Positions 45,466 to 54,793 of a DNA stretch of 64,000 nt are shown in pieces. Where the stretch lies: the NCBI GenBank assembly GCA_964524705.1, contig CAZGDB010000002.1, positions 1 through 64,000 of the forward strand, given 5' to 3'. The position numbers and the translations under genes were made by a program. This DNA comes from CAZGDB01 sp964524705. GTDB taxonomy: Bacteria > Pseudomonadota > Gammaproteobacteria > Berkiellales > Berkiellaceae. Numbering within the stretch: the first letter of the stretch is position 1; each line of letters starts with the position of its first letter. Below the pieces are notes generated by a model. The model searched no databases, had not been told where the DNA came from, and saw only the letters and a program-made list of their open reading frames with translations.

Positions 45466-46746
45466 TTTAATCACAAAATCTTTAGGCCAATATTGATGCA
45501 GTGCCGTATGTATTTCATTGACCGCCTTAGTAGCTGGTGAGGTAATCAGATACCCATCAAATTGCGTGGCTTCCTGACGCATAACAGACAAGAAATTCTT
45601 TAACACTGCCCAAAACGCAGGTGATGCTTGATCCGGAACTGTGGCGGGTGGTTTTATTTGATCTTTCAAAATCAGATACAACTCTTGTAACTTCTGAGCA
45701 ATAAACGTATTTTGTTTATGATACCAATTAGAGGTTTCTCCAGAAAATCTTACAATACCAAACTGTATCGTACCCATAGAGCTCACAGAAAAAGCACGCT
45801 TATGATTTTTTGCAATACGTCGCATTAAAATATCTAGAATATGTTGTACCGGTGTTGGTTTTTCGCCCAAAACAGCGCCACTCTGCAAAGAAAAAAAATG
45901 TCCTGGCTGAATCTGATTTTTGCTATCAATGTTTTTACAAAGTTTTTCAAATTCTCCTACAATATCCAAAGATAATTTTAAAACAGTATCTAATGTCGCC
46001 TCTTCTTTATCAGCAGCCTCTCCCCGCAAATACCGAGACATACCTGCAGTTTCCTGCAAGGTTCTGGTACTAAAAGCATACAAATCGGAATCTTCCATAG
46101 GTTTTGCGTGCTTGTTTTTTTCGACAATTTTTAAAATTTTTGTTGCGGGTATTTTGTCTTCACTAAAATCAGTAGGCTCTGGAATTTCTGTCGCCACATC
46201 TTGCACTACCAAACCATCATGCAATATCATTGTATAAACCAACTTCCCGTCTTTTGCAGAAACATAAACATGATCCGTTTCTAAAATCAGCTCTTTTGAA
46301 AACAGACTACACTCCATTTCTTTTTTATAACCTGATAATTGATCTACCATTTTATTAACTTCTGACTCAATGCGCTTAATTGCACGAATAGCAATCAATT
46401 GCTTCTTTTCGGTTAAAGTTGGAGGACTTAAATCTTCGATATTAGCCAATACTAAATGATCATCCTTGTCTGTTAAACAAAGCCCTATAAAATCTTGTAA
46501 TGTTTTTTGATTACGTAAAACACGTGAAAAACAGGCTTCTGAGGCAGGCTGAGCTGAGGATGCAGTTTGTGGAACATTATCACTGGCCGCTTTTGAACTT
46601 AAGATTTCAACGAGTTTCTCACAAGCAATTTGAAAATTTTCAGGAGTATTCGATGGCTTAATCAAGGTTAGTGGTCCAACAGAACGATAAATAACATTTT
46701 CACGCAACCCTTCTAAAACCATGTTTAACATTTGTACACAATACAT
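45457..46746 (-). CDS. Unrecognised protein, candidate effector
   Basis: A 429-aa soluble protein with no motif I recognise. It is rich in lysine and glutamate, with amphipathic helices and an internal low-complexity stretch near residues 53-70 (alanine, serine, glutamine, proline). There is no signal peptide and no membrane segment. AAGGAG is eight bases before the ATG. It lies between fis (nine-base convergent overlap) and folA. Its position in an otherwise conserved neighbourhood suggests a lineage-specific gene. No function is claimed. Confidence 0.75.
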   Translation of the reverse strand: MYCVQMLNMVLEGLRENVIYRSVGPLTLIKPSNTPENFQIACEKLVEILSSKAASDNVPQTASSAQPASEACFSRVLRNQKTLQDFIGLCLTDKDDHLVLANIEDLSPPTLTEKKQLIAIRAIKRIESEVNKMVDQLSGYKKEMECSLFSKELILETDHVYVSAKDGKLVYTMILHDGLVVQDVATEIPEPTDFSEDKIPATKILKIVEKNKHAKPMEDSDLYAFSTRTLQETAGMSRYLRGEAADKEEATLDTVLKLSLDIVGEFEKLCKNIDSKNQIQPGHFFSLQSGAVLGEKPTPVQHILDILMRRIAKNHKRAFSVSSMGTIQFGIVRFSGETSNWYHKQNTFIAQKLQELYLILKDQIKPPATVPDQASPAFWAVLKNFLSVMRQEATQFDGYLITSPATKAVNEIHTALHQYWPKDFVIKLS

Positions 46747-46759
46747 AATTACTACTCCT

Positions 46760-47236
46760 TTATTTCTTATACGTTATAAAATCCATTCCAAACTTATTCT
46801 CACTATCTGCTGAGTGATGTTCTCGTGCTACTTCTCTCCATTCTTCCCAATTCACTTTTGGAAAAACCGTATCCCCTACAACAGTGGTATACACCTGCGT
46901 AATATAACAAGTCTTTGCCTGTTCCAATGCAACCCTGTACACCGCATTACCACCAATGGCAAACACCTTTGCCTGAGGTGCACATAAACTTAAGGCTTCC
47001 TCAAAAGTGCGTGCCATTTGCACATTAGGATATGCTTGCGTATTGCTAATCACAATATTTTGTCTTTTAGGTAAAGGTCGACCGATAGATTCATACGTCT
47101 TACGACCCATAATAACCGTATGCCCTGCCGTTACGGTTCTAAAATGTGTCATATCTCTGGGCAAATGCCAAGGCAAAGTTCCGTTGACCCCAATCACGCC
47201 ATTTTGATCCATTGCAACAATAATGCACAGTTCCAT
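46760..47236 (-). CDS. folA: Dihydrofolate reductase
   Basis: Makes tetrahydrofolate with NADPH. The 158 residues show AMDQNGVIGVNGTLPWHLP with the catalytic acidic residue in PRDM, VIMGRKTYESIGRPLP and AIGGNAVY. Encoded two bases after thyA, which produces its substrate dihydrofolate. Confidence 0.96.
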   Translation of the reverse strand: MELCIIVAMDQNGVIGVNGTLPWHLPRDMTHFRTVTAGHTVIMGRKTYESIGRPLPKRQNIVISNTQAYPNVQMARTFEEALSLCAPQAKVFAIGGNAVYRVALEQAKTCYITQVYTTVVGDTVFPKVNWEEWREVAREHHSADSENKFGMDFITYKK

Positions 47237-47238
47237 CT

Positions 47239-48033
47239 TTATACTGCTATCGGTGCTTTAATCGTCGCATGATGTTCATAATTCAATAGCGTAAAATCTT
47301 CATATTTAAAATCTTCAATTTTTGTGATTTCTGGATTTAACACCATCTTTGGCAAAGCATAAGGTTTACGTGTTAACTGTTCTTTGGCTTGTTCAATATG
47401 ATTCGTATACAAATGGACATCTCCAAAAGTATGTACAAAGTCCCCTAACTCTAAACCAGTCACCTGCGCAACCATCATCGTTAATAAAGCATAAGAAGCA
47501 ATATTAAATGGCACTCCTAAGAAGATATCCGCACTACGCTGATACAATTGGCAGGATAACTTATTATTTTGTACATAAAACTGAAATAAAGTATGACACG
47601 GAGGCAACGCCATTTTATCCAGCTCACCCACATTCCAAGCACTGACAATCAATCTTCGGGAATTTGGATTTGTTTTGATTTCATTAATCACCCAAGCCAA
47701 TTGATCAAAACATTGCCCATTGGCTTGACGCCAACTACGCCATTGCGCCCCATATACCGGACCCAACTCTCCATCTGCATTCGCCCATTCATCCCAAATT
47801 TTTACTTGGTTTTCTTGCAAATAGCGGACATTGGTGTTGCCCTGAATGAACCATAATAATTCATGAATCACTGCTTTCATATGTAACCGTTTGGTCGTCA
47901 CACAGGGAAATCCTTGTGCTAAATCAAAACGAAGCTGATGTCCAAAACAGCTTAAAGTACCAGTTTGAGTGCGATCTTCTTTTAAACAACCGGTATGTAA
48001 TACTTTATGTAACAGTTCAAGATAACTTTGCAT
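47239..48033 (-). CDS. thyA: Thymidylate synthase
   Basis: Converts dUMP to dTMP. The catalytic cysteine lies in LPPCHTLFQFYV; folate-binding and dUMP-binding motifs such as RSADIFLGVPFNIASYA and GDVHLYTNH are intact. Length 264 aa. The start overlaps the lgt stop by 17 bases. Confidence 0.97.
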   Translation of the reverse strand: MQSYLELLHKVLHTGCLKEDRTQTGTLSCFGHQLRFDLAQGFPCVTTKRLHMKAVIHELLWFIQGNTNVRYLQENQVKIWDEWANADGELGPVYGAQWRSWRQANGQCFDQLAWVINEIKTNPNSRRLIVSAWNVGELDKMALPPCHTLFQFYVQNNKLSCQLYQRSADIFLGVPFNIASYALLTMMVAQVTGLELGDFVHTFGDVHLYTNHIEQAKEQLTRKPYALPKMVLNPEITKIEDFKYEDFTLLNYEHHATIKAPIAV

Positions 48034-48787
48034 GGCGACTACGCCTCCATAACCAGATCCCCACGCCTAATAACGGTAGTGAAAACCATTGTCCTAATGT
48101 CATGCCTGGTAAGCCTACAAAACCATGTTGAAAATCAGGCTCCCTAAAACATTCCCCAATAATACGTAAAATAGCATAGCCCATTGCGAACCATGCAGAC
48201 ACGCGCCCTTCCGCACGAGGATGACGCGTATAAAACCATAACCCAATGCCTAAGACAATCCCTTCTAATCCGGCTTCATACAGCTGTGAGGGATGTCTTG
48301 GAATACTATCCACATGTGGGAACACCATGCCCCAAGGCATGTCCGTAGGACGCCCCCATAACTGGCCTCCAATAAAATTACCGATACGCCCAAAGAATAT
48401 CCCCACAGGGATAAAGGGCGCTATCAAATCCGTCATGCTTAAAAAAGATTTATGAAAATGTCTCCCAAATAGCCAAACTGCTAATAGCACGCCTACTAAG
48501 CCGCCATGGAAAGACATTCCTCCCTGCCAGATCTTAAAGATCCACAAGATATCGTTTTTCCACCAGGGAAAGCCATACAACAAGGCATAGCCTAAGCGCC
48601 CCCCTAGAATCACCCCTATTCCGACATAAAATAACAATTCTGAGCATTCAGTATGAGAGAGTTTTTTTTGCGCGAGCAACCAGCGCCAGCCCAGTATAAA
48701 GCTCACCACATAACACAGGCCGTACCAATAAATTTGTATAGGCCCCAGCTGCAAGGCAACAGGATCTATCTGAGGAAATACCAACAT
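48017..48787 (-). CDS. lgt: Phosphatidylglycerol-prolipoprotein diacylglyceryl transferase
   Basis: Inner-membrane enzyme that lipidates lipoprotein precursors. About seven membrane segments. Family motifs: GGRLGYALLY, GGMSFHGGLVG and RIGNFIGGQLWGR. Length 256 aa. Substrates in this window include the Sel1-repeat lipoprotein. First in the lgt-thyA-folA set. Confidence 0.95.
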   Translation of the reverse strand: MLVFPQIDPVALQLGPIQIYWYGLCYVVSFILGWRWLLAQKKLSHTECSELLFYVGIGVILGGRLGYALLYGFPWWKNDILWIFKIWQGGMSFHGGLVGVLLAVWLFGRHFHKSFLSMTDLIAPFIPVGIFFGRIGNFIGGQLWGRPTDMPWGMVFPHVDSIPRHPSQLYEAGLEGIVLGIGLWFYTRHPRAEGRVSAWFAMGYAILRIIGECFREPDFQHGFVGLPGMTLGQWFSLPLLGVGIWLWRRSRHAKLS

Positions 48788-48807
48788 CTCACTATCCTCC
48801 TAAAGTC

Positions 48808-49311
48808 TTATAATGCCTCTGAATCTCTGTTATAAAACTTACTTTCAAATAACATCGGTGCAAACTCTAATAATGCACGTCGATAAACTTCCCTTTTAAA
48901 AGACACAATCTGATTCAATGGATACCAATAATTAACCCACTTCCAATCATCAAACTCAGGCTTCACCCCACTGGCAAACGAAAAATGAGTATCTGGGCCT
49001 ACCATGCGCAATAAAAACCAACGCTGTTTTTGACCGATACAGACAGGATGCCCTTCGCGAATAAATCGCCTAGGCAACCGATAGCGTAACCAATCTTTGG
49101 TTTGTCCTAAGATTTCAACGTCTGCAGGCGATAAGCCCACCTCTTCATGTAGCTCACGAAACAAAGCCTCTTGTGCAGACTCCCCTCGCTTAATGCCCCC
49201 TTGTGGAAACTGCCACGCATCCTGAAACACCCTTTTAGCCCAAAAGACCTGATTTTGTGTGTTGAGAATTATCATTCCTACATTTAGGCGAAAGCCTTGC
49301 GGATCTATCAT
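48808..49311 (-). CDS. rppH: RNA pyrophosphohydrolase RppH
   Basis: Removes pyrophosphate from 5' triphosphate mRNA and so starts decay. The Nudix box GGIKRGESAQEALFRELHEEVGL is complete, with RLNVGMIILN and WQFPQGG. Length 167 aa. Located 20 bases upstream of lgt on the same strand. GGGGAAAG precedes the start. Confidence 0.94.
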   Translation of the reverse strand: MIDPQGFRLNVGMIILNTQNQVFWAKRVFQDAWQFPQGGIKRGESAQEALFRELHEEVGLSPADVEILGQTKDWLRYRLPRRFIREGHPVCIGQKQRWFLLRMVGPDTHFSFASGVKPEFDDWKWVNYWYPLNQIVSFKREVYRRALLEFAPMLFESKFYNRDSEAL

Positions 49312-49437
49312 TCGCTTTCCCCAAAATTTATTGTGCTACTATTTTTTCACAACTGGGTACTATTTACCAGAAAATACGTAGGGTAATTTAAATGACTCAC
49401 CGCTACATTTGTTGTTCAACTTGCTAGTTTTATAAAC

Positions 49438-50538
49438 CTATCCCATAGCTTGACGCGCAAACATTTTTTTTAGCTGTGGAACTTGATTAACCCCACCTAA
49501 AATGGCACCCAACCCTGGTAAACCCGACATTCCAATCAAACTAGCAAAAGCATGTTGCATGCCTTGCAAACGAAGATAACAAGCCACTTCATAAGCACGC
49601 AAACCACCTCTATAAGATACTGTCCCTTGCTGTAATCCAGGCACTTGTTCCAATAAAGCAGCCACCGCCCCAAACCCTAAGTTCACGCCTAATCCCGCAA
49701 TGGGTGGAACCACTTGTACCGTATCCCCTACACACCACACCCGTTCACAGCCATAACGTTCTAAGGTATGACTTTGAATAGGCGCAACCTCTAAAGTAGA
49801 CATAGGTGTCACGCTTCCTAAAAGTCCTTGTGTTAAGGTTGCAAAATCTAACTGCTCTAAACTTACAGGTAAGGTTTTGTCTATGGAGTACACAAAAGAA
49901 ACTTGATGCTGCTCTGCACAAGGCAACACTGCAAATGGTCCCATAGGATGAAAAATCTGATAGGCAAGATTATTGTGTGGCAGCTCAGTAGCCAATAAGC
50001 CCGTCATGGCTTGATGAGGACTGGCTACATAGCGTCGTTGTAACCCTAAAAAATCTATCAATGGTGTCTTTGGACCTTCTGCAACCACTAAAAAATCTGC
50101 AGTAAAAGTTTTATCTCCCACCACTAAATTAACCTGTTCTTGATACTCCTGCAAAACTACAGAAGTACACCCTGCTTTTACAAGGATACCACGTTCTTGC
50201 ACCGCATCTTTTAACACCTGCAACAAAGCATCTACTGCAACCACCGCCCCTAACCGTTCTTCACCATAATCATAAGCTTGAAATGTCAATTTTTGATGTG
50301 GCTTATCATGCACCCAGACCTGCATTTGTTCATAGTTCCCTAAATGACACGCTAATGGAGTCCTCACCTCTAAAGAATCTAACAATGCTAAACTTTGAGG
50401 CGATAACGCTAAGGTCCGTAAAGAAGGACGAAACGGTAAATGCTGTCGTTCTAAGAGTGTCACTTTGCATCCTAGCCGATCTAAAGCTAATGCCGTTACC
50501 AGCCCAATCACTCCAGCACCTAATACAAGAACTTGCAT
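49438..50538 (-). CDS. UbiH/UbiI-type FAD-dependent hydroxylase (second copy)
   Basis: Flavin monooxygenase of the ubiquinone pathway, most like UbiI. It has the Rossmann GAGVIGLVTALAL near the start and a late GDTVQVVPPIAGLGVNLGFG, where the family usually has GDAAH. At 366 aa it is somewhat short. The ATG at 50538 is preferred over GTG 50550 because of spacing from GGGAG. It abuts the ubiH stop, so the two are coupled. The divergent GDxxx motif leaves its exact substrate uncertain. Confidence 0.82.
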   Translation of the reverse strand: MQVLVLGAGVIGLVTALALDRLGCKVTLLERQHLPFRPSLRTLALSPQSLALLDSLEVRTPLACHLGNYEQMQVWVHDKPHQKLTFQAYDYGEERLGAVVAVDALLQVLKDAVQERGILVKAGCTSVVLQEYQEQVNLVVGDKTFTADFLVVAEGPKTPLIDFLGLQRRYVASPHQAMTGLLATELPHNNLAYQIFHPMGPFAVLPCAEQHQVSFVYSIDKTLPVSLEQLDFATLTQGLLGSVTPMSTLEVAPIQSHTLERYGCERVWCVGDTVQVVPPIAGLGVNLGFGAVAALLEQVPGLQQGTVSYRGGLRAYEVACYLRLQGMQHAFASLIGMSGLPGLGAILGGVNQVPQLKKMFARQAMG

Positions 50539-50539
50539 A

Positions 50540-51649
50540 TTATACGCCACTCCCTTTACCCCAATCTAACCATAAATGGCGTAATCCTGGAACCAGGTTC
50601 ATCAAGCTTAAACCTGCTGCTAAACAACTTGGCCGTTCAGACCATTGTGCTAACTGCTGTACTTTTTTCCAGCTCTGTTCCCGATCTGCATTCACAGCAG
50701 TTTGATATGCTTGTAACGCAACAGCGGTAACCCCAAATTTTTCTAAACAATGTGCTAAATATGCCACTGTCCGTAAATTTAAATTTAAGCCTTGTGCCGC
50801 AATCGGTAACAACTGATGTGCAGCCGCCCCCACCCAGACTACAGTGTCATGTACCGAACGTGGCACAAAAGATGCTGTCACCTGAAAAGTATGAAAAGCA
50901 GACCATTGTTTAGGTTCATACCCCCACACCTTCTCAAACAAACTATTTTTTTGAGATAAATCTAAATTGTGCCAGGCTGCCACTTGTTGCTCACTGCCCG
51001 TTATCACAAAAGTCGCGCCTTGCAAATCTGGTAATAAAGCTAAAACACCTACTTCACTAAAACGCTGATATGCAGTAGCCCCTAAAGACACCGGCAATTG
51101 TAGTTGTGTTACTAAGCATGTTTTTACACCGCCAGTAATCGCTTTGATTTCTGGAAAACACTGACGCACAGCAGAGTTAGCACCATCTGCCCCCACCACA
51201 ATCTTCGTTTCTACACAATGCGTATGCCCTGCTTTCTCATAGGAGACCCGCCAAGTATCATGTGGTGTTTTTTCTAATCCTAGAAATCTCGCCGGACGTT
51301 CCTGCTCAATAGTTGTATTAGATTGTAAAGTCTCATTAAATACTTTTTGTAAATCTGCTAAAGGCACTGCATAGCCTAAGGGACCTTGCTCTTGTAAATA
51401 AACCGGTAAAATGCCCCCTTGTACAGAAACCTCAATAGCATCTAAAGGCAGTGGTTGTAACTGTGGCCAGATCTCTAAACAAGACAATAACTGTTGTGTT
51501 CTCTGGGAGAGTGCTAGCACACGTGTATCTGTTACTAACGGCGCTTGTTGCGCTTCTAATAACAAAATTTTATAACGCTCTGCCAATAATAAAGCTAAAG
51601 TAGCCCCTACAGGGCCTGCGCCTATAATAATTAGATCATACTGCTTCAT
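50540..51649 (-). CDS. ubiH: 2-octaprenyl-6-methoxyphenol hydroxylase UbiH
   Basis: FAD-dependent hydroxylase of ubiquinone synthesis. GAGPVGATLALLLAERY near the start, VGADGANSAVR in the middle and GAAAHQLLPIAAQGLNLNLR near the end, which compares with E. coli UbiH GNAAQTLHPIAGQG. Length 369 aa. Follows pepP with a four-base overlap and precedes the UbiI-like gene. Confidence 0.9.
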   Translation of the reverse strand: MKQYDLIIIGAGPVGATLALLLAERYKILLLEAQQAPLVTDTRVLALSQRTQQLLSCLEIWPQLQPLPLDAIEVSVQGGILPVYLQEQGPLGYAVPLADLQKVFNETLQSNTTIEQERPARFLGLEKTPHDTWRVSYEKAGHTHCVETKIVVGADGANSAVRQCFPEIKAITGGVKTCLVTQLQLPVSLGATAYQRFSEVGVLALLPDLQGATFVITGSEQQVAAWHNLDLSQKNSLFEKVWGYEPKQWSAFHTFQVTASFVPRSVHDTVVWVGAAAHQLLPIAAQGLNLNLRTVAYLAHCLEKFGVTAVALQAYQTAVNADREQSWKKVQQLAQWSERPSCLAAGLSLMNLVPGLRHLWLDWGKGSGV

Positions 51650-52953
51650 GATAAAAAGGTATCAAGATCTGCCAATTCCTTAGCTAATGCACCCGACAAC
51701 ACTTTACATCCTGTTTCAGTGACTAAAACATCATCTTCAATCCGCACGCCTATTCCCTGCCATGGTTCTGCTACTGGAGATAATACCGGATGAAAATACA
51801 AGCCTGGTTCTACGGTTAAAACCATTCCTGCCTCTAAAGGTCGCGGCTTATGGTCAGCAGTTTCATAAGCTCCTACATCATGCACATCTAAGCCTAACCA
51901 ATGCCCAGAACCATGCATATAATATGGTTTATAACTGCCTTGTTCATAATGGGATTGTACCGATTGACGCGGCAGGATTTTCAAATCCATTAGCCCTTCT
52001 AATAAAGTCTCCACCACTACACGCTGTAAGGTTCCCCAATACGCACCAGGTTTAATTTCAGCAATCGCTTTTTTTTGCGCAGCCAAGACTAAATTATAAA
52101 TATCCCTTTGTGGACCCGTCCATTTACCCCCAATCGGAAAAGTTCGGGTAATATCTGCCGCAAATCCATAATACTCTGCGCCTGCATCTACTAAGACCAA
52201 CTCTTTGGGGTCTAATTTTTTCCGATTTTCAATATAATGCAAAATACAGGCATTGTTACCGCTACCCACAATCGGCGAATAGGCAATCTGACAATCATTG
52301 GCTATGAAAGTTTCGGTTAATAAAGCTTCTAACTGGTATTCATACTCACAATGGCGTGCATTGGTAAAGAGGCGTTCATGTGCTTTCACACTCACGGCAA
52401 TCGCATGCTCTAAATATTTTATTTCTAAAGGGCTTTTATACACCCGCATTGCATGCATCAACGGGCCTAAATCAAAACGTTCTCGCACTCTATCTTGTTT
52501 TTTACGATCTCCACCGTGCCATAACACATCGATGGCTTTCTCTAAGTTTGCAGACTTTCCAAACTGATAATATAAGGCGTCTACCTCGGGCCACCAAGTT
52601 CCTAAATATTGTTCTAATGCTGCTAAGGGGTACGCTTTATCAATCCCTAATATTCCCGGAGCTGCCTCTGGCCCCATACGTAATCCAGTCCAAATTTCTG
52701 TTGCAGGATCTTTAGGGTGACAAAAGAGAATGGTTTCTAGCTCCCCTTGATGGGTACGTAGGATTAAAACTGCATCCGGTTCGGCAAAAGCCGTAAAATA
52801 CCAAAAATCACTATCTTGTCTAAAGGGGTATTCCACATCATGGCTACGGGTAACTAAAGCCCCTGCAGTAATAATCGCAAGACTGTTTGATTTTAGTTGT
52901 GCAGCCAATTTCTGGCGATGTGCCTTGGCTTGTGCTATCCACTGTACGTCCAT
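51646..52953 (-). CDS. pepP: Xaa-Pro aminopeptidase
   Basis: Metalloaminopeptidase that removes N-terminal residues before proline. The N-terminal domain is followed by a pita-bread catalytic domain with VDAGAEYYGFAADITRTF (two metal aspartates), HGSGHWLGLDVHD and EPGLYF. The ATG at 52953 is preceded by AAGGAGGG; the frame opens six codons earlier without a good site. Length 435 aa. First gene of the pepP-ubiH-ubiI unit. Confidence 0.95.
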   Translation of the reverse strand: MDVQWIAQAKAHRQKLAAQLKSNSLAIITAGALVTRSHDVEYPFRQDSDFWYFTAFAEPDAVLILRTHQGELETILFCHPKDPATEIWTGLRMGPEAAPGILGIDKAYPLAALEQYLGTWWPEVDALYYQFGKSANLEKAIDVLWHGGDRKKQDRVRERFDLGPLMHAMRVYKSPLEIKYLEHAIAVSVKAHERLFTNARHCEYEYQLEALLTETFIANDCQIAYSPIVGSGNNACILHYIENRKKLDPKELVLVDAGAEYYGFAADITRTFPIGGKWTGPQRDIYNLVLAAQKKAIAEIKPGAYWGTLQRVVVETLLEGLMDLKILPRQSVQSHYEQGSYKPYYMHGSGHWLGLDVHDVGAYETADHKPRPLEAGMVLTVEPGLYFHPVLSPVAEPWQGIGVRIEDDVLVTETGCKVLSGALAKELADLDTFLS

Positions 52954-53080
52954 AACCCCCTCCTTTTGCACCAGTTTAGCATGAAAAGCATCGCTTTTAG
53001 CGCAAAATTGGCTTTGGTAATATGTATTTTAGAGCTATACTAATACACATATATAGTACTAAGACTATAGTCAGGTTCTC

Positions 53081-53386
53081 TTGAGCGAACAACGTATTGT
53101 TTTGTCATTATTGGACCGAGAGTTTCAAGTCTCCTGTCCAAGCGAAGTCGAAGCCACGCTCCGCGAGGCTGCAAGCTATTTAAATCAGCAATTAGAAACT
53201 GCACGATTACGCACACGCACCCAAACAAATGAACGCTTGCTCTTAATGACTGCGCTCAATATCGCCCATGAACTCATTTTGCTGCGCAGCGGTGATAATC
53301 TTGAGTTAGATTCCTTGAGTACACGTATTGCTCGTTTACAAGAAAAGTTAGAATCTGCTTTACAGGACCCGCTTCCCATCCGATAA
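53081..53386 (+). CDS. zapA: Cell division protein ZapA
   Basis: Stabiliser of FtsZ filaments. The 101 residues contain the ZapA core (LLDREFQVSCP, LREAASYLN, ERLLLMTALNIAHEL) and a C-terminal coiled coil. The start is TTG at 53081. It is followed by the 6S RNA and fthC, the classical gammaproteobacterial order. Confidence 0.93.
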   Translation: MSEQRIVLSLLDREFQVSCPSEVEATLREAASYLNQQLETARLRTRTQTNERLLLMTALNIAHELILLRSGDNLELDSLSTRIARLQEKLESALQDPLPIR

Positions 53387-53392
53387 TGGACC

Positions 53393-53549
53393 TGCCCCTG
53401 TTAAGTATTTGTTTCTTGAGCCGATGTCTCTATCTTGGGAACCATAGCGAGAAGACGGTGTGCTTCTGCCTTTGGCAGAAACCTAAAGTCTTCCCAAGGT
53501 GCCCACCTGAACCCCCGGGTTCATTGAAACACTACTTGGCTAAGGGGCC
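53393..53549 (+). ncRNA. ssrS: 6S RNA
   Basis: Regulatory RNA that mimics an open promoter and sequesters sigma-70 RNA polymerase. Position (zapA-ssrS-fthC), the conserved TTGAGCCGATGTCTC segment and the late CACCTGAACC...GGGTTCA support it. Its ends pair: GCCCCT and GTTAAGTA (53394-53407) with TACTTGGC and AGGGGC (53533-53548), forming the closing stem. The 3' arm overlaps the fthC Shine-Dalgarno. Confidence 0.85.
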
Positions 53550-53555
53550 TTGCCT

Positions 53556-54128
53556 ATGCTAAAAAGCCAGTTACGTAAAGAATTTTTAAAAAAACGACAC
53601 CTGCTAACTGCAGACACTATTGAAACGCATAGCCAACGGATTTGTACCTACATAGAACAACATCCAGCTTGGCAAACCGCCCAAACTATTGGTGCGTATA
53701 TTCCTTTTAATGGCGAAGTAGATCTGCGACGACTCTTCCATACAACCTCTAAAACGATTGTTCTGCCTCGGATAGATCCGAACTTAACATTTTATAAGTT
53801 TGAAAACTTTGAAACCTTAGTCCCTCATCCTAGTTTTCAATTTTTACAACCGCCACACAATGCCGCAATTATTCCAGCAACCCAGATCGATATTTTTCTT
53901 ATCCCCCTCATCGCTTTTAATGCCGAAGGATATCGTTTAGGATTTGGAAAAGGACATTATGATCAGTTTTTTCATAACACACCTTGTCAAGGCTTAAAAA
54001 TCGGCCTAGCCTACAGTTGGCAGCAAGCAGATTTTCCGATTGATAGTTGGGATGTCCCCTTAGACCTTATTATTACTGAAANNNNNNNNNNGCCTTTATT
54101 TTACCGGAACTGGGTGGAAGTACCATAA
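53556..54128 (+). CDS. 5-formyltetrahydrofolate cyclo-ligase (contains assembly gap)
   Basis: Converts 5-formyl-THF to methenyl-THF with ATP. The family core (LIPLIAFNAEGYRLGFGKGHYD) and the late WDVPLDLIITE are present. The ATG at 53556 has AAGGGG upstream, within the 6S RNA end. Ten Ns at 54082-54091 interrupt the frame near the C-terminus, so the last 15 or so residues cannot be trusted and the true frame after the gap is unknown. Confidence 0.85.
   Translation: MLKSQLRKEFLKKRHLLTADTIETHSQRICTYIEQHPAWQTAQTIGAYIPFNGEVDLRRLFHTTSKTIVLPRIDPNLTFYKFENFETLVPHPSFQFLQPPHNAAIIPATQIDIFLIPLIAFNAEGYRLGFGKGHYDQFFHNTPCQGLKIGLAYSWQQADFPIDSWDVPLDLIITEXXXXPLFYRNWVEVP
54082..54091. other. Assembly gap of ten Ns
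   Basis: A run of ten N bases inside the 3' end of the cyclo-ligase gene. Gap length is probably nominal, so reading frame cannot be carried across it. Confidence 0.99.
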
Positions 54129-54163
54129 ATGCCCAAACACAACAAAATCTTGAGAAAAAAAAT

Positions 54164-54793
54164 GTGGGTTATAAAGCTTTAAGCTATGTCGAAGAAGGTA
54201 TGGTATTAGGCATCGGCACAGGCTCTACAGTAGGCTATTTTATTGAAGCACTTAAAAGTCACCCTATTGCCTTAAAAGGTGTCATTTCAAGCTCTGTACA
54301 AACGACTGAGTTACTCAAACACCTGCCTTATCCTATTTTAGATCCGAATACAGCAGGCTTAGACCTCTATATCGATGGCGCGGATGAATGTAACGCTTTT
54401 GGGCAAATGATTAAAGGTGGTGGTGGCGCACATACTCAAGAAAAGATACTTGCCGCCTTAAGTCCAGAATTTATTTGTTTAATAGATCATACTAAATTTG
54501 TAACCCATCTCGGGAATTTTCCTTTAGCAATTGAAGTCTTACCAGCCGCGCGCAGTTATGTCGCACGCATGCTAGTAAAATTAGGAGGGCGCCCTCATTT
54601 AAGAGAGCACTTCCTCTCAGATCACAATAACCCCATTATCGATGTTCAGGGCTTAGATTTTAGTAAACCTATAGCATTAGAAGCTCAACTCAAACAAATT
54701 GTTGGCGTCGTAGAACATGGGCTATTTGCGGAACAACGCGCACATAAAATTTTAATCGGAAAAAATAACACTGTTGAATGCCTAATCCCGTAA
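54164..54793 (+). CDS. rpiA: Ribose-5-phosphate isomerase A (N-terminus possibly frameshifted)
   Basis: Interconverts ribose-5-phosphate and ribulose-5-phosphate. GIGTGSTVGYF, DGADECN and IKGGGGAHTQEKI are the active-site motifs. The GTG at 54164 loses the first helix. The frame continues upstream into TQQNLEKKNVG, which matches the E. coli N-terminus, but no ordinary start codon lies in that frame. An ATG at 54129 with GGTGGAAG upstream is one base out of register. One missing base near the CCC at 54132-54134 would fix it. Either a sequencing error or a real lesion. The 3' end overlaps the MFS gene by 12 bases. Confidence 0.9.
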   Translation: MGYKALSYVEEGMVLGIGTGSTVGYFIEALKSHPIALKGVISSSVQTTELLKHLPYPILDPNTAGLDLYIDGADECNAFGQMIKGGGGAHTQEKILAALSPEFICLIDHTKFVTHLGNFPLAIEVLPAARSYVARMLVKLGGRPHLREHFLSDHNNPIIDVQGLDFSKPIALEAQLKQIVGVVEHGLFAEQRAHKILIGKNNTVECLIP

